In this document: positions 42,499 through 53,321 of the stretch, one piece after another
Layout: each line of letters opens with the position of its first letter
Position numbering within the stretch: the stretch's first letter is position 1
NCBI RefSeq assembly: GCF_011761185.1
Contig: NZ_JAAOYM010000001.1
Location: 1,178,001 to 1,242,000, forward strand
Source: Saccharomonospora amisosensis
GTDB lineage: Bacteria > Actinomycetota > Actinomycetes > Mycobacteriales > Pseudonocardiaceae
Length of the DNA stretch: 64,000 nucleotides
Reading direction: 5' to 3'
The notes under the pieces: model-generated
Databases searched by the model: none
What the model was told of the DNA's origin: nothing
Seen by the model: only the letters and a program-made list of their open reading frames with translations
Program-made: the position numbers and the translations under genes

Positions 42499-43230
42499 TC
42501 AGGGGAACGGGAGCGGTTTCGCGCCGCGCTCGGCCAGCAGCTGCCGCATCAGCTCCATCTCCGTACCCTGCGACTTGAGCATGCTGTCGGCGAGCGTGCG
42601 CACGGCAGGAATTTCGGCGTGGTCGTAGGCGTACCGCGCCATGTCGGCCCCACCTTGGTGATGGCGCAGCATCAGCTGCAGGAAGTACACGTCCAGTTCC
42701 TTGCCGGACAACGAACGCAGCTTGGCCAGCTCGTCACTGGTGGCCATACCCGGCATGGGCGCACCGCCTCGGGAGCCGGCGTCACCGCCGGAGCCCGCGT
42801 CGTGCCCGCCGTGTCCCTGTGGCTGCTCCATCCAGGTCATGGGCTCACCCAACAAATCCTCGGGCTGGTCCCACAGCATCAGCCAGCCCTTCATCCGCCC
42901 GACCTGCTCCAGCTGCGTGCTGCCGATGTCGAAGGCGAGCTGGGCGATCTTGCCATCGGTGCTGCGGTCGCGTGCCAGGTTCGCCATGGTCACCGCCTGC
43001 AGGTGATGCATCGACATGTCCTGGGCGAAGCCGACCTCCACCGACCCCGCAGCCGGCGTCGGTGCCTGCTCGGACTGCCTTGCCTGCGTGATCAGCATCC
43101 CGACCGTGGCCCCGATCAACAGCACGGCCAAAGCCGCCGCGCCGAAGATCACCACACGTGACCAGGTGGTGGTGCCCGCCAGCGACCCGTCGTCCCCGGT
43201 CTCGGTCTCCTGCGGCTGTGTCAAGGTCAC
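42499..43230 (-). CDS. DUF305 family metal-binding-like membrane-anchored protein
   Basis: 243 residues. One N-terminal helix (about residues 27-48), then an extracytoplasmic DUF305 four-helix domain with two histidine/methionine clusters, QDMSMHHLQAVTMA (about residue 75) and LMLRHHQGGADMARYA (about residue 190), and between them a glycine/histidine-rich loop. These clusters suggest copper or other metal binding. The GTG start is three bases after the stop of the DUF3105 gene upstream, so the two are co-transcribed. Confidence 0.87.
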   Translation of the reverse strand: MTLTQPQETETGDDGSLAGTTTWSRVVIFGAAALAVLLIGATVGMLITQARQSEQAPTPAAGSVEVGFAQDMSMHHLQAVTMANLARDRSTDGKIAQLAFDIGSTQLEQVGRMKGWLMLWDQPEDLLGEPMTWMEQPQGHGGHDAGSGGDAGSRGGAPMPGMATSDELAKLRSLSGKELDVYFLQLMLRHHQGGADMARYAYDHAEIPAVRTLADSMLKSQGTEMELMRQLLAERGAKPLPFP

Positions 43231-43233
43231 GGC

Positions 43234-44067
43234 TCAGCTTCCCGCGGGCGAGCCCGGTTGGGGCTGGTTGCTGCCCATATTGTCCTGCGCGGCGCCCTCG
43301 GTGCCCTTGTAGTCCATCGGCTTGGCGTCCGGTCCTGGCGGTTGCGGGTTGAACGCGGGCGGGTTGGCGACGTCGAACTGCTGGGAGTCGCAGGTAGCCC
43401 CCACCTCGGGGTAGGTGCTGGCATTGCGTCGCAGCGCCGCGATGAACTGGTCGATGCGCTCGTCCTCCGCGCTGTCGACCTTGAGTTGGTGGCCCCACGA
43501 CTGCAGCGAGATCGGGGAATCGAGGCCGGGGTATGGCGACAGCATCATGAACGGCTTGCCGTCCACCCGCACGCGGAGCTGCTCCAGTGCCTCACCGTTG
43601 ATGTGGTCGGGGTTGTAGGCGATCCACACCGCCCCGTGTTCGAGTGAGTGCACCATGTTCTCGGTGCGCACGGCGTTGGGGTACACCACACCGGAACAGG
43701 TGGCCCAGACGCCGTCGTGCGGGCCTCCGAACGGTGGATTCTTGTCGTAGGCGACGCGCTCTGTCGGCAGCACGTGGGCTCCACCCGCGTACTGCTCGGT
43801 CTTCACACCCTGGATGCCCTTCGACGGGTCGGGGTTGCGCTCGGAGGGCGTGAACGACGCCGCGGCGGCCTCTTCCCGGTCGCGCTGCTCCCGCTTGTCG
43901 CTGGACGCGACGTAGTAGTAGCCGAAGACCCCCACCGCGAGCAGCAGAATGGCGACGACGGAGATGATCGTGCCCCACGGGGTGTGCTTCTTGGCGACCA
44001 CCGAACCGCGGGCCGCCTTGACGGCACTCGACTTGGAGGTGCCTTTTCTCTTCGTGCCGCTGGCCAT
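43234..44067 (-). CDS. DUF3105 family membrane protein
   Basis: 277 residues. A basic lysine-rich N-terminus, one membrane helix (about residues 31-55), then an extracytoplasmic domain with the family motif [17 protein letters not shown] (about residue 137) whose histidines and glutamate could bind metal. Function unknown. First gene of a two-gene operon with the DUF305 protein, a pairing that hints at a shared metal role. Confidence 0.85.
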   Translation of the reverse strand: MASGTKRKGTSKSSAVKAARGSVVAKKHTPWGTIISVVAILLLAVGVFGYYYVASSDKREQRDREEAAAASFTPSERNPDPSKGIQGVKTEQYAGGAHVLPTERVAYDKNPPFGGPHDGVWATCSGVVYPNAVRTENMVHSLEHGAVWIAYNPDHINGEALEQLRVRVDGKPFMMLSPYPGLDSPISLQSWGHQLKVDSAEDERIDQFIAALRRNASTYPEVGATCDSQQFDVANPPAFNPQPPGPDAKPMDYKGTEGAAQDNMGSNQPQPGSPAGS

Positions 44068-44156
44068 GGCTCCTGCGTTCCGTCCGAGGGATATGCCGCC
44101 TACGAAGTGTAGGGACCGGCCATGTGGTCGGTGTCAACGCCCGCCGCCGCGGCACA

Positions 44157-44168
44157 TACACTCGCCTG
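44157..44168 (+). promoter_or_regulatory. Leaderless-type promoter of argS
   Basis: TACACT (44157-44162) followed by six bases and the GTG start of argS. No ribosome site is present. Confidence 0.45.
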
Positions 44169-45824
44169 GTGACCCCCGCTGCTCTCGCTGACCAGGTTCG
44201 TTCGTCCGCCACGAAGGTGCTACGGGCGCGCGGCGTCGATGCCGACGTCCTGCCCGGCACCATCACGGTCGAGCGACCGCGCAACCCTGAGCACGGAGAC
44301 TACGCCACCAACCTGGCGCTGCAAGTGGCGAAGCGGGCGGGGCTGCGACCGCGCGAACTGGCGCAGGCGTTGGCGGAGGAACTGGCACTGGCCGATGGGA
44401 TCGCCTCGGCCGAGGTGGCAGGCCCCGGTTTCGTCAACGTCCGGCTTGCCGCCGACGCGCAGGGTCGGCTCCTGCGCGACGTGCTCGCGGAGGGGGAGCG
44501 CTACGGCCGCGGTGACGACCTGGTGGGCAAGAAGATCAATCTGGAGTTCGTCTCGGCCAACCCCACCGGCCCGATCCATCTGGGCGGCACGCGCTGGGCG
44601 GCGGTGGGCGACGCGCTCGGCAGGCTGCTGTCCGCGCAGGGCGCCGGGGTCACCCGCGAGTACTACATCAACGACGCCGGAGCGCAGATCGACCGCTTCG
44701 CCCAGTCGCTGATCGCTTCCGCGCTCGGCGAACCCGTCCCGGAGGACGGCTACGCGGGCAGCTACATCGACGACATCGCCGCCGAGGTCCTGCGCAAGGA
44801 ACCGAACGCGCTTTCGCTGCCGGAGCAGCAGCGGCACGCGACGTTTCGCCGTCTCGGCGTTGAGCTGATGCTGGAGGAGATCCAGCGCAGCCTGCACCAG
44901 TTCGGCACCGACTTCGATGTCTACTTCTCGGAGAGTTCGCTGCACGACTCGGGCGCGGTCACCGGGGTTGTCGAGGAATTGAAGGGCGCGGGCAGCCTGT
45001 ACCTCGAAGCGGACGCGTGGTGGCTGCGCTCCACCGAGCACGGCGACGACAAGGACCGCGTGGTGATCAAGCGCGACGGCACGCCGGCCTACATCGCCGC
45101 TGACATCGCATACCTGCGCGACAAGATCGACCGTGGCTTCGACCTGTGCGTGTACATGCTCGGCGCCGACCACCACGGCTACATCGCCCGGCTCAAGGCC
45201 GCCGCCGCGGCGCTCGGGCACAGCCCCGACACCGTCGAGGTACTGATCGGTCAAATGGTGAACCTCATCAGCGGTGGTAAGCCGGTGCGGATGAGCAAGC
45301 GGGCGGGCAACGTCGTCACCCTTGACGACCTCGTGGAGGCGGTGGGGGTCGACGCCGCACGCTACGAGCTGTCGCGCTACTCGGTCGATTCCGTGGTGGA
45401 CATCGACCTGGACCTGCTGCGCAAGCACACCAATGACAATCCGGTGTTCTACGTGCAGTACGCCCACGCCCGATTGGCGTCACTGCAGCGCAACGCGGCC
45501 GAGTTGGGCCTGCATACGAGGGCGGACGCCGATGTCAGCCTGCTGACCCACCCAAGGGAAGGGGACCTCATCCGCACCATCGGTGAGTTCCCCACCGTGC
45601 TGAAGAAGGCGGCGGGGCTGCGCGAACCGCACCGCGTCGCCCGCTACCTGGAATCGCTCGCGTCGGCGTACCACAAGTTCTACGACGTGGCGCGGGTGCT
45701 TCCCCAGGGCGACGAGGAAGCGACCCCGCTCACCTACGCCCGCCTTGCACTGTGCGAAGCCACCCGACAGGTGCTCGCCAACGGACTCTCGCTGCTCGGG
45801 GTCAGCGCCCCGGAACGGATGTAG
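44169..45824 (+). CDS. argS: Arginyl-tRNA synthetase
   Basis: Charges tRNA-Arg with arginine; 551 residues, normal length. N-terminal additional domain, the class I HIGH site as [13 protein letters not shown] near residue 138, KMSKS-like VRMSKRAGN near residue 375, and the C-terminal anticodon-binding DALR domain. The GTG start is set by a -10 element (TACACT) ending six bases before it. First gene of the conserved argS-lysA-hom-thrC-thrB series, which in mycobacteria has the same order. Confidence 0.96.
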   Translation: MTPAALADQVRSSATKVLRARGVDADVLPGTITVERPRNPEHGDYATNLALQVAKRAGLRPRELAQALAEELALADGIASAEVAGPGFVNVRLAADAQGRLLRDVLAEGERYGRGDDLVGKKINLEFVSANPTGPIHLGGTRWAAVGDALGRLLSAQGAGVTREYYINDAGAQIDRFAQSLIASALGEPVPEDGYAGSYIDDIAAEVLRKEPNALSLPEQQRHATFRRLGVELMLEEIQRSLHQFGTDFDVYFSESSLHDSGAVTGVVEELKGAGSLYLEADAWWLRSTEHGDDKDRVVIKRDGTPAYIAADIAYLRDKIDRGFDLCVYMLGADHHGYIARLKAAAAALGHSPDTVEVLIGQMVNLISGGKPVRMSKRAGNVVTLDDLVEAVGVDAARYELSRYSVDSVVDIDLDLLRKHTNDNPVFYVQYAHARLASLQRNAAELGLHTRADADVSLLTHPREGDLIRTIGEFPTVLKKAAGLREPHRVARYLESLASAYHKFYDVARVLPQGDEEATPLTYARLALCEATRQVLANGLSLLGVSAPERM

Positions 45825-45843
45825 CGTAAAGGAAACGCGGTAA

Positions 45844-47283
45844 ATGTGCGCACACCCGGCGGGGCCGCGGCACGCGGAGGTTCACCCGCACGCACCACAG
45901 TCAGGTCTCCCACCGTCTACTTCGGAAGAGCTGGATCGGCTGTACCCGAAGGTATGGCCTCGTAACGCCTTCCGCGCCCCCGACGGTGTCGTGCGGATCG
46001 CGGGCGTCGACGTCCGCGAGCTGGTACGCACCTACGGCACACCACTGTTCGTCATCGACGAGGCCGATTTCAAGGCGCGCTGCGCGGAGTACGCCGAGGC
46101 TTTCGACGATCCGGCGCTGGTGCACTACGCGGCGAAGGCGTTCCTGTGCACCGAGGTGGCGCGCTGGGTCAAGAACCAGGGACTGAGCCTGGACGTGAGC
46201 AGCGGCGGGGAGTTGGCCATCGCCTTGCGGGCCGACTTCCCACCGGAGCGAATCGCGTTCCACGGCAACAACAAGTCGGTCGAGGAACTCCAGACGGCTG
46301 TCGAGGCCGGGGTCGGGCTGATCGTGCTCGACTCCTTCTACGAGATCGCACGGCTCGCGGAGGTCGCGGCGAGCCGCGACGTCGTGCAACCCGTGCTGGT
46401 GCGCGTGACCGTCGGGGTCGAGGCACACACGCACGAGTTCATCGCGACAGCCCACGAGGATCAGAAGTTCGGGTTCTCGCTGGCGGCCGGTGACGCGGCC
46501 GAGGCCGTGCGCAGGGTGCTCAACACGCCGTCGCTGCGGCTCGTCGGCCTGCACAGCCACATCGGCTCCCAGATCTTCGACGCGGACGGCTTCGAGGTAG
46601 CCGCGCGCAGGGTTATCGGCCTGATCGCCGACCTGCGCAAAGAACACGGTCCCGAGCTGACCGAACAATTGTCTACTGTGGATCTTGGTGGTGGCTTCGG
46701 GATCGCTTACACCGAGCGGGACAACCCGCCACCGCCCGCACAGATGATCACGCAGATCAGGGACATCGTTCGCAAGGAATGCGAGTTCGCCGATCTGCCT
46801 GTGCCGCGTATCGCGGGAGAGCCGGGCCGTGCCATCGCGGGTCCGGGAACGGTGACGCTCTACGAGGTGGGCACCATCAAGGATGTGGTGCTCGGCGACG
46901 ACGCCGTTCGGCGGTTCGTCAGTGTCGACGGCGGGATGAGCGACAACATCCGTACCGCGCTCTACGGCGCGGCCTACGACTGCAGGCTGGTCTCCAGGGC
47001 GAGTGACGACGGCCAGCCGCAGGAGGTCGGCGCCGCGATGTCCAGGGTGGTGGGCAAGCACTGCGAGTCCGGCGACGTGGTCGTCCGGGACTGCTGGCTG
47101 CCCGACACGCTCACGCCCGGCGACCTGCTGGCGGTGGCGGCCACGGGTGCCTACTGCTACTCGATGGCGAGCAACTACAACCGGCAACCGCGGCCGCCGG
47201 TGGTCGCCGTGCGCAACGGCACGCACCGGCTGCTGCTGCGGCGGGAGACGTACGAGGACATGCTGCGCCTGGAGGTGCCGTGA
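45844..47283 (+). CDS. lysA: Diaminopimelate decarboxylase
   Basis: Last step of lysine synthesis: meso-diaminopimelate to L-lysine plus CO2, PLP-dependent. 479 residues. PLP lysine in [30 protein letters not shown], the phosphate loop [11 protein letters not shown] and the active-site [10 protein letters not shown] and [12 protein letters not shown] are all present. The N-terminal extension [18 protein letters not shown] is typical of actinobacterial LysA. The stop overlaps the hom start (GTGA). Confidence 0.96.
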   Translation: MCAHPAGPRHAEVHPHAPQSGLPPSTSEELDRLYPKVWPRNAFRAPDGVVRIAGVDVRELVRTYGTPLFVIDEADFKARCAEYAEAFDDPALVHYAAKAFLCTEVARWVKNQGLSLDVSSGGELAIALRADFPPERIAFHGNNKSVEELQTAVEAGVGLIVLDSFYEIARLAEVAASRDVVQPVLVRVTVGVEAHTHEFIATAHEDQKFGFSLAAGDAAEAVRRVLNTPSLRLVGLHSHIGSQIFDADGFEVAARRVIGLIADLRKEHGPELTEQLSTVDLGGGFGIAYTERDNPPPPAQMITQIRDIVRKECEFADLPVPRIAGEPGRAIAGPGTVTLYEVGTIKDVVLGDDAVRRFVSVDGGMSDNIRTALYGAAYDCRLVSRASDDGQPQEVGAAMSRVVGKHCESGDVVVRDCWLPDTLTPGDLLAVAATGAYCYSMASNYNRQPRPPVVAVRNGTHRLLLRRETYEDMLRLEVP

Positions 47284-48599
47284 GCGAGGATGGTGGGTTT
47301 GGCGTGAGCGACCCGGTTAGAGTCGCGCTGCTCGGCTGTGGCACGGTGGGCAGCGAGGTGGTTCGCAGGCTCATCGAGGACAGCGAGGAGTTGGCGGCGC
47401 GGGTCGGTGCGCCGATCGAGATCGCGGGCATCGCTGTTCGCCGCCCCGACAAGCATCCGGAGCTTCCGCAGCACCTGCTCACGGCGGACGCCGGTGAACT
47501 CGTCGAGTCCGATGTGGACGTTGTCGTTGAGCTGATCGGCGGCATCGACCCCGTGCGCGGCTGGCTACTCACCGCGCTGCGTAAGGGAAAGTCGGTTGTC
47601 ACCGGCAACAAGGCGCTGCTGTCGGAGTACGGTGCGGAGCTGTCCGAAGCGGCGGACGCGTCCGGAGCCGACCTGTACTACGAGGCGGCCGTCGCGGGGG
47701 CGATCCCACTGCTGCGGCCACTGCGGGAATCGCTCGCCGGTGACCGGATCATGCGCGTGATGGGGATCGTCAACGGCACGACGAACTTCATCCTGTCCGC
47801 CATGGACTCCACCGGCGCAGGGTACGCAGAGACACTGGACGAGGCGACCAGGCTCGGCTACGCCGAGGCCGACCCCAGCGCCGATGTGGACGGATACGAC
47901 GCGGCGGCCAAGGCGGCGATTCTCGCCTCGCTCGCCTTCCACAGCCGCGTGACGGCGGCCGATGTGCACCGCGAGGGCATCGCGGGCATCAATGCCTCCG
48001 ACATCGCGGCGGCGAAGCTGTTCAACCGCACGGTGAAACTGCTCGCGATCTGTGAGCGGGTGGTCGCCGACGACGGCACCGAGTCGGTCTCGGCGCGGGT
48101 GCACCCAGTGATGATCCCGCGCAGCCACCAACTCGCCGGGGTCGGTGGCGCGTTCAACGCCGTCTACGTGGAAGCGGAGGCGGCGGGGGAGCTGATGTTC
48201 TACGGCCAGGGCGCGGGTGGCGCTCCCACGGCGAGCGCGGTGCTCGGCGATCTCGTCGCTGCCGCACGCAACCGGGTCGCGGGCGGGCGTGGTCCGCGCG
48301 AGTCCGCGCACGCCGCCCTTCCGGTACGGCCCATGGGGCAGACCCCTACGAGGTATCACGTGAGCCTCGACGTGGCCGACCGTCCCGGGGTGTTGGCGCA
48401 GATCGCGCAGGCGTTCGCCGTGCACGACGTGAGCATCGCCGCCGTGCGGCAGCGCGACCGGCTGTCGACGGCGAGCCTGGTGATCGTCACCCACCTCGCG
48501 CCCGACGCGGCGCTGCGGGCGACGGTGGAACAGATCGGCAAGCTGGACGTCGTCCGCGAGGTGGTCAGCGTGATGAGGGTGGAGGGCGAGGATTCGTGA
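47280..48599 (+). CDS. hom: Homoserine dehydrogenase
   Basis: Reduces aspartate semialdehyde to homoserine, the branch toward threonine and methionine. 439 residues: NAD(P) fold [17 protein letters not shown], catalytic region [22 protein letters not shown], then a C-terminal ACT domain ([20 protein letters not shown]) for threonine feedback. GTG 47280 overlaps the lysA stop; an internal in-frame GTG at 47304 is an alternative. The gene is called thrA in mycobacteria. Confidence 0.95.
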   Translation: MSEDGGFGVSDPVRVALLGCGTVGSEVVRRLIEDSEELAARVGAPIEIAGIAVRRPDKHPELPQHLLTADAGELVESDVDVVVELIGGIDPVRGWLLTALRKGKSVVTGNKALLSEYGAELSEAADASGADLYYEAAVAGAIPLLRPLRESLAGDRIMRVMGIVNGTTNFILSAMDSTGAGYAETLDEATRLGYAEADPSADVDGYDAAAKAAILASLAFHSRVTAADVHREGIAGINASDIAAAKLFNRTVKLLAICERVVADDGTESVSARVHPVMIPRSHQLAGVGGAFNAVYVEAEAAGELMFYGQGAGGAPTASAVLGDLVAAARNRVAGGRGPRESAHAALPVRPMGQTPTRYHVSLDVADRPGVLAQIAQAFAVHDVSIAAVRQRDRLSTASLVIVTHLAPDAALRATVEQIGKLDVVREVVSVMRVEGEDS

Positions 48600-49678
48600 G
48601 TACCGCCGAGGCGGCCTCCGCGCGGGCGGGTTGGCCTGGCATCATCCACGCCTACTCCGCTCGCATCCCGATTCCGCAGGGCGCGGAGGTGGTCACTCTT
48701 GGGGAAGGCAACACCCCGCTGCTGCTAGCGCCGCACCTTTCGGAACTGACCGGTAGCACCGTGTACCTGAAGGTCGAGGGCGCCAACCCCACCGGTTCGT
48801 TCAAGGACAGGGGCATGACCGTCGCGATCACCCACGCGCTCGCGAGTGGGCTGCGGGCGGTGATCTGTGCTTCCACGGGCAATACCTCGGCTTCGGCTTC
48901 GGCATACGCCGCAAGGGCTGGGCTCACCAGCGCGGTGCTCGTGCCACAGGGCAAGATCGCGCTGGGCAAGATGGCACAGGCGGTGCTGCACGGCGCGCGG
49001 ATCCTTCAGGTCGACGGCAACTTCGACGACTGCCTTGAACTCGCCCGTAAGACGGCGGCCGACTACCCGGTCACGCTGGTCAACTCGGTCAACCCGGTGC
49101 GGTTGGTCGGGCAGAAGACCGCGGCGTGGGAGATCTGCGACGTGCTCGGCGACGCACCCGACATCCACTGCCTGCCGGTGGGCAACGCGGGCAACATCAC
49201 CGCGTACTGGGCCGGCTACACCGAGTACGCCGCCGACGGGGTGGTGAGCAAGACGCCACGTATGTTCGGTTTTCAGGCCGAAGGTGCGGCTCCGCTGGTG
49301 CTGGGCGAGCCGGTGAAGAACCCCGAGACGATCGCCACCGCGATTCGAGTCGGCAGCCCGGCTTCGTGGGAGTCCGCCGTCAAGGCCCGCAACGCCAGTG
49401 GTGGGTTTTTCGACGCCGTCAGCGACGAGCGCATCCTGGAGGCTTACCGGTTGCTCGCCCGCAGGGAAGGTGTGTTCGTGGAACCCGCTTCGGCCACCAG
49501 CGTCGCCGGGCTGCTTGCCGCGGCCGCCGACGGCAGGGTGCCGAGGGGGTCGACGGTGGTGTGCACCGTGACAGGGCACGGGCTGAAGGACCCGGCCACT
49601 GCCCTGGAGGGAAATGTGGAGGTGGAGCCGCTCGCGGTGGACCCGAGGGCTGTCGCCGTCGCACTGGAGCTGTCGTGA
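48596..49678 (+). CDS. thrC: Threonine synthase
   Basis: PLP enzyme converting O-phosphohomoserine to threonine; 360 residues, the short actinobacterial form. PLP lysine in [12 protein letters not shown] near residue 68, [18 protein letters not shown], and the phosphate-binding [15 protein letters not shown] overlaps the hom stop by four bases and its own stop overlaps thrB in the same way. Confidence 0.96.
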   Translation: MSTAEAASARAGWPGIIHAYSARIPIPQGAEVVTLGEGNTPLLLAPHLSELTGSTVYLKVEGANPTGSFKDRGMTVAITHALASGLRAVICASTGNTSASASAYAARAGLTSAVLVPQGKIALGKMAQAVLHGARILQVDGNFDDCLELARKTAADYPVTLVNSVNPVRLVGQKTAAWEICDVLGDAPDIHCLPVGNAGNITAYWAGYTEYAADGVVSKTPRMFGFQAEGAAPLVLGEPVKNPETIATAIRVGSPASWESAVKARNASGGFFDAVSDERILEAYRLLARREGVFVEPASATSVAGLLAAAADGRVPRGSTVVCTVTGHGLKDPATALEGNVEVEPLAVDPRAVAVALELS

Positions 49679-50571
49679 CCGCGGGGACGCGCACCGTGAC
49701 CGTGACAGTGCCAGCTTCGACGGCCAACCTCGGCCCCGGCTTCGACAGCTTCGGGATGGCGCTGGGCCTCTACGACGTCGTCGAGGTGCGCCTGGCCGAC
49801 TCGGGCCCGCTGGTAGAGGTGATCGACGCCGGTGCTGGCGACATGTCGGACGTGCCGACCGACGAGACGCATCTGGTGTTCGCAGCGCTGCGGCGGGCAT
49901 GTGCGCACTTCGAACTGGATCTGCCGGACGTGCGGTTGCGTTGCCACAATGCGATCCCGCACGCCAGGGGCCTTGGTTCCTCGGCCGCCGCGGTGGTGGC
50001 GGGGATCGCCGCCGGGTACGCGCTCGCGGGCAAGGATGTCGACCACACCGCACTGCAACTCGCCGCGGAGTTCGAGGGCCACGCCGACAACGCCGCGGCG
50101 AGCCTGTTCGGCGGGTTCGTCGTCGCGTGGCAGGAGGGCACGCGCTTCCACGCCGAACGGCTGCGGCCGCACCCGTCGATCCGGCCGGTCGTGGCTGTGG
50201 CTGCCGAGCGTTCCTCAACGGGGCAGACCAGGGGTCTGCTGCCGGAGCGGATCGCGCACACCGACGCCGCGTTCAACGTCGGTAGGGCGGCGCTGGCCGT
50301 GCACGCGCTCACGGCGCGGCCCGACCTGTTGCTGACGGCCACGGAGGACCGGCTGCACCAGGACTACCGCGCGCCCGCGTTCCCAGGGACCATCCGGCTA
50401 GTGCGAGCGCTGCGGCAGCGGGGCGTGGCAGCCGCGGTATCCGGTGCGGGACCGTCCGTGCTCGCGCTCACCACCACGGGAATACTCCCGGGGTCTGTCG
50501 ATGTTTCAGATTTTGACGTCCTTGAACTGCCGGTCGATTCGGCCGGCGTGAGGATCGCCACGAGCGAGTAA
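49675..50571 (+). CDS. thrB: Homoserine kinase
   Basis: GHMP-family kinase making O-phosphohomoserine from homoserine and ATP; 298 residues. N-terminal [14 protein letters not shown] and the ATP loop [16 protein letters not shown] near residue 100 are clear, and [10 protein letters not shown] is the third GHMP motif. GTG overlaps the thrC stop. Last gene of the amino acid unit; a separate promoter for rho follows. Confidence 0.95.
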   Translation: MTAGTRTVTVTVPASTANLGPGFDSFGMALGLYDVVEVRLADSGPLVEVIDAGAGDMSDVPTDETHLVFAALRRACAHFELDLPDVRLRCHNAIPHARGLGSSAAAVVAGIAAGYALAGKDVDHTALQLAAEFEGHADNAAASLFGGFVVAWQEGTRFHAERLRPHPSIRPVVAVAAERSSTGQTRGLLPERIAHTDAAFNVGRAALAVHALTARPDLLLTATEDRLHQDYRAPAFPGTIRLVRALRQRGVAAAVSGAGPSVLALTTTGILPGSVDVSDFDVLELPVDSAGVRIATSE

Positions 50572-50600
50572 CGTGAGGCACGCCACGCAGGGGGTGGTTG

Positions 50601-50629
50601 TTGCACCGCGACCTTGGGCGGTCTACCCT
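50601..50629 (+). promoter_or_regulatory. Candidate rho promoter
   Basis: TTGCAC (50601-50606), a 17-base spacer and TACCCT (50624-50629) give a plausible sigma-A promoter 30 bases after the thrB stop. Transcription would start near 50636. Confidence 0.5.
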
Positions 50630-50891
50630 CGGGGGCGTTCGGTCACCGTGCATTTCCGCACCCGGTGCTGGTTCCGGATCTTTCCGGATCGGATCTTCCG
50701 TTCGTTCTAGACGGGTTCCCGGTAGACACGGTGGTCGGCCCATTCCCGTGAAGGCGGCTCCGCCGCTTGTGTCCCGCACTCTGGCGTCGGACCCGTCTGC
50801 ACTGGGAACCTCAGCAGCCGTCTCGCAATCGGACGCGGGCGGCGGTCCGCTGGTCCACCGTGGAGGCGTGGATCGGTCAGGAAGGACATGT
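50630..50891 (+). other. Long untranslated leader of rho
   Basis: About 255 bases between the candidate promoter and the GTG start of rho contain no convincing gene. They include a repeated TCCGGATC/CGGATC motif (about 50675-50700) and a small GGCGG/CCGCC stem. Long leaders are used for autogenous control of rho in other bacteria, but I see no T-run terminator here. Confidence 0.4.
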
Positions 50892-52835
50892 GTGAGCAAC
50901 ACCGATCTTTTGAGCGGCGACGTGGAGGCCCAGGCCGCGAGCCAGGGTGAAGGGGAGCAGGCGCCGCAGGCCAACGGCACGGGCACGGCACCGAAGCGGC
51001 GGCCGGGGGGTCTCTCCGGCATGGTCATCGCCGACCTGCGCGCGCTGGCCGGTGAGCTCGGCATCACCGACACCACCGGTATGCGCAAGGGAGACCTCAT
51101 CGCCGCTATTCGTGAACGTCAGGGCAAGACGAAGCGGGTGAAGGCAACGGCCAACGAAGGTAACGAGACGCTGCCACTCGACGGCGTCAGCGAGGCGCGG
51201 TCGGCAGGCAAGGCCGACATGGAGGCCAAGGGGGAGAAGAGCGAGCAGCGCACCTCCTCACGGCAGGCCACGGGCGAGCGGTCGCAGCCGACCGGTTCCG
51301 AGTCCGCTAAGGGCTCCGAGTCGGCTCCCGCCGCCAAGCAGGGTGACTCGGCCACGGACACCAGGTCCGGCGACGGCCAGCAGGAGGAAGGCTCCGGCCG
51401 GAGCAGGCGCAGGCGTGGTTCGTCCCGCCAGGGCGCAGGAGCCGATGGCAACGCGGGGCAGCGCGGCGACGAGGAGTCCGGCCAGCAGTCCGAGCAGCGC
51501 GGCGACGGGCAGGGCGAGCAGCGCAAGCAGAACGGCGGGCAGCGCGGTCAGCAGGGCAATGGTGGTCAGGGCGGTCAGGGCACCCAGGACGACGACGAGC
51601 GAGGCGGCCGCAGGGGCAGGCGGTTCCGCGACCGCCGCCGCCGCGGTGGCCGCGGTGAGGGCGGCGGTGGCGCCGACACCGAGATCCGTGAGGACGACGT
51701 GCTGCTCCCGGTGGCCGGAATCCTCGACGTACTCGACAACTACGCGTTCGTCCGCACCTCCGGATACCTGCCGGGGCCCAACGACGTTTACGTGTCGCTG
51801 TCGCTGGTGCGCAAGTACGGGCTGCGCAGGGGCGACGCCATCACCGGTGTGGTGCGCCAGCCGAGGGAGGGCGAGCAGCAGCGGCAGAAGTTCAACCCGC
51901 TGGTGCGGGTGGACTCGATCAACGGGCTCGACCCCGAGGTCGCCAAGAAGCGCCCGGAGTTCCACAAACTGACCCCGCTGTACCCCAACGAGCGGCTCCG
52001 GCTTGAGACCGCGCCGAACAAGCTGACCACGCGCGTCATCGACCTGGTGATGCCGGTGGGCAAGGGGCAGCGTGCGCTGATCGTGTCTCCGCCGAAGGCG
52101 GGCAAGACCACGATCCTGCAAGACATCGCCAACGCGATCACAACGAACAACCCCGAGTGCCATCTGATGGTCGTGCTCGTCGACGAGCGGCCGGAAGAGG
52201 TCACCGACATGCAACGCTCGGTGAAGGGCGAGGTCATCGCCTCGACCTTCGACCGGCCGCCGTCGGACCACACCTCGGTCGCCGAACTGTCCATCGAGCG
52301 GGCCAAGCGCCTCGTGGAGATGGGGCACGACGTGGTGGTCCTGCTCGACTCGATCACCAGGCTCGGCCGCGCTTACAACCTGGCGGCGCCAGCTTCGGGC
52401 CGCATCCTCTCCGGTGGTGTGGACTCGACCGCGCTGTTCCCGCCGAAGCGGTTCCTCGGCGCGGCACGCAACATCGAGGACGGCGGCTCGCTGACGATCT
52501 TCGCCACCGCGATGGTTGAGACCGGTTCAACCGGCGACACCGTGATCTTCGAGGAGTTCAAGGGCACCGGCAACGCCGAGCTCAAGCTCGACCGCAAGAT
52601 CGCCGAGCGCCGGGTGTTCCCCGCGGTGGACGTCAACCCGTCCGGCACCCGCAAGGAAGAGCTGTTGCTGTCGCCGGACGAGCTCGCGGTGACGCACAAG
52701 CTGCACAGGGTGCTGCACGCGCTGGACTCGCAGCAGGCCATCGACCTGCTGCTGGACCGACTGCGCAAGACCAAGACCAACATCGAGTTCTTGATGCAGG
52801 TGTCCAAGACCGCGCCTGGCGCGGACGACGACTAA
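50892..52835 (+). CDS. rho: Transcription termination factor Rho
   Basis: RNA-dependent ATPase hexamer that releases transcripts; 647 residues versus about 420 in E. coli. Rho N domain at about residues 40-77 ([18 protein letters not shown]), then a roughly 180-residue hydrophilic insert (about 80-262) rich in Gln, Gly, Arg, Glu and Asp. RNA-binding cold-shock-like domain at about 268-340, Walker [10 protein letters not shown] (399-407) and the downstream [16 protein letters not shown] 50892 has AGGAAGGA five bases upstream. The insert is a known actinobacterial feature; its sequence here is strongly low-complexity. Confidence 0.96.
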   Translation: MSNTDLLSGDVEAQAASQGEGEQAPQANGTGTAPKRRPGGLSGMVIADLRALAGELGITDTTGMRKGDLIAAIRERQGKTKRVKATANEGNETLPLDGVSEARSAGKADMEAKGEKSEQRTSSRQATGERSQPTGSESAKGSESAPAAKQGDSATDTRSGDGQQEEGSGRSRRRRGSSRQGAGADGNAGQRGDEESGQQSEQRGDGQGEQRKQNGGQRGQQGNGGQGGQGTQDDDERGGRRGRRFRDRRRRGGRGEGGGGADTEIREDDVLLPVAGILDVLDNYAFVRTSGYLPGPNDVYVSLSLVRKYGLRRGDAITGVVRQPREGEQQRQKFNPLVRVDSINGLDPEVAKKRPEFHKLTPLYPNERLRLETAPNKLTTRVIDLVMPVGKGQRALIVSPPKAGKTTILQDIANAITTNNPECHLMVVLVDERPEEVTDMQRSVKGEVIASTFDRPPSDHTSVAELSIERAKRLVEMGHDVVVLLDSITRLGRAYNLAAPASGRILSGGVDSTALFPPKRFLGAARNIEDGGSLTIFATAMVETGSTGDTVIFEEFKGTGNAELKLDRKIAERRVFPAVDVNPSGTRKEELLLSPDELAVTHKLHRVLHALDSQQAIDLLLDRLRKTKTNIEFLMQVSKTAPGADDD

Positions 52836-52836
52836 C

Positions 52837-52879
52837 AGTGTCAACTAGCAGTGTCAACTAGCAGTGTCAGCCAGCAGTG
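52837..52879. repeat. Tandem 13-bp repeat between rho and rpmE
   Basis: AGTGTCAACTAGC occurs twice perfectly and a third time with two changes, followed by a partial AGTG. The units start at 52837, 52850 and 52863, directly after the rho stop. It encodes nothing obvious. The 160-base gap to rpmE otherwise holds no gene. Confidence 0.8.
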
Positions 52880-52995
52880 GGAACAAGGGCGCGGGCAGGA
52901 GCGTTGAAACGCTCTGGCAGAATCGCCCGCGTTGACGTCCGGCACCGGTTCACCTCCCCGCACGGAGGACCCGGCGGCCATCGAGAGAGGACACC

Positions 52996-53226
52996 ATGAA
53001 GAGCGGTATTCACCCCGAGTACGTGGTCACCACCGTCACGTGTGGCTGCGGGAACACGTTCACGACCAGGAGCACGAAGGCTTCCGGCAATATCCAGGTC
53101 GAGATCTGCTCGAACTGCCACCCGTTCTACACCGGCAAGCAGAAGATCCTGGACACCGGCGGCCGGGTCGCGCGGTTCGAGGCTCGCTACGGCAAGCGGC
53201 GGGGAAAGAGCAAGGACGCCAAGTAG
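52996..53226 (+). CDS. rpmE: 50S ribosomal protein L31, zinc-binding form
   Basis: 76 residues. N-terminal MKSGIHPEY is typical of L31, and the zinc ligands are present as VTCGCGN and EICSNCHPF, so this is the cysteine-containing form, which is not zinc-starvation-specific. A GAGAGGA ribosome site lies five bases upstream. Placement between rho and prfA is conserved in actinobacteria. Confidence 0.96.
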   Translation: MKSGIHPEYVVTTVTCGCGNTFTTRSTKASGNIQVEICSNCHPFYTGKQKILDTGGRVARFEARYGKRRGKSKDAK

Positions 53227-53321
53227 CTTCAACGGCGGCGCCCGATCCTGTCCCAGTCGGCAGGACGGGCGCCGTTTTCGCGTTCGGACCCGGTCTTCAC
53301 GAGAGGTAGCCAGAGGTAACC

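Noticed and set aside
50630-50891. Riboswitch in the rho leader
   Set aside because: No recognisable aptamer pattern or terminator with T-run; only weak stems are visible.
52837-52879. CRISPR-like repeat
   Set aside because: The units are 13 bases and directly abutting, with no spacers and no cas genes.
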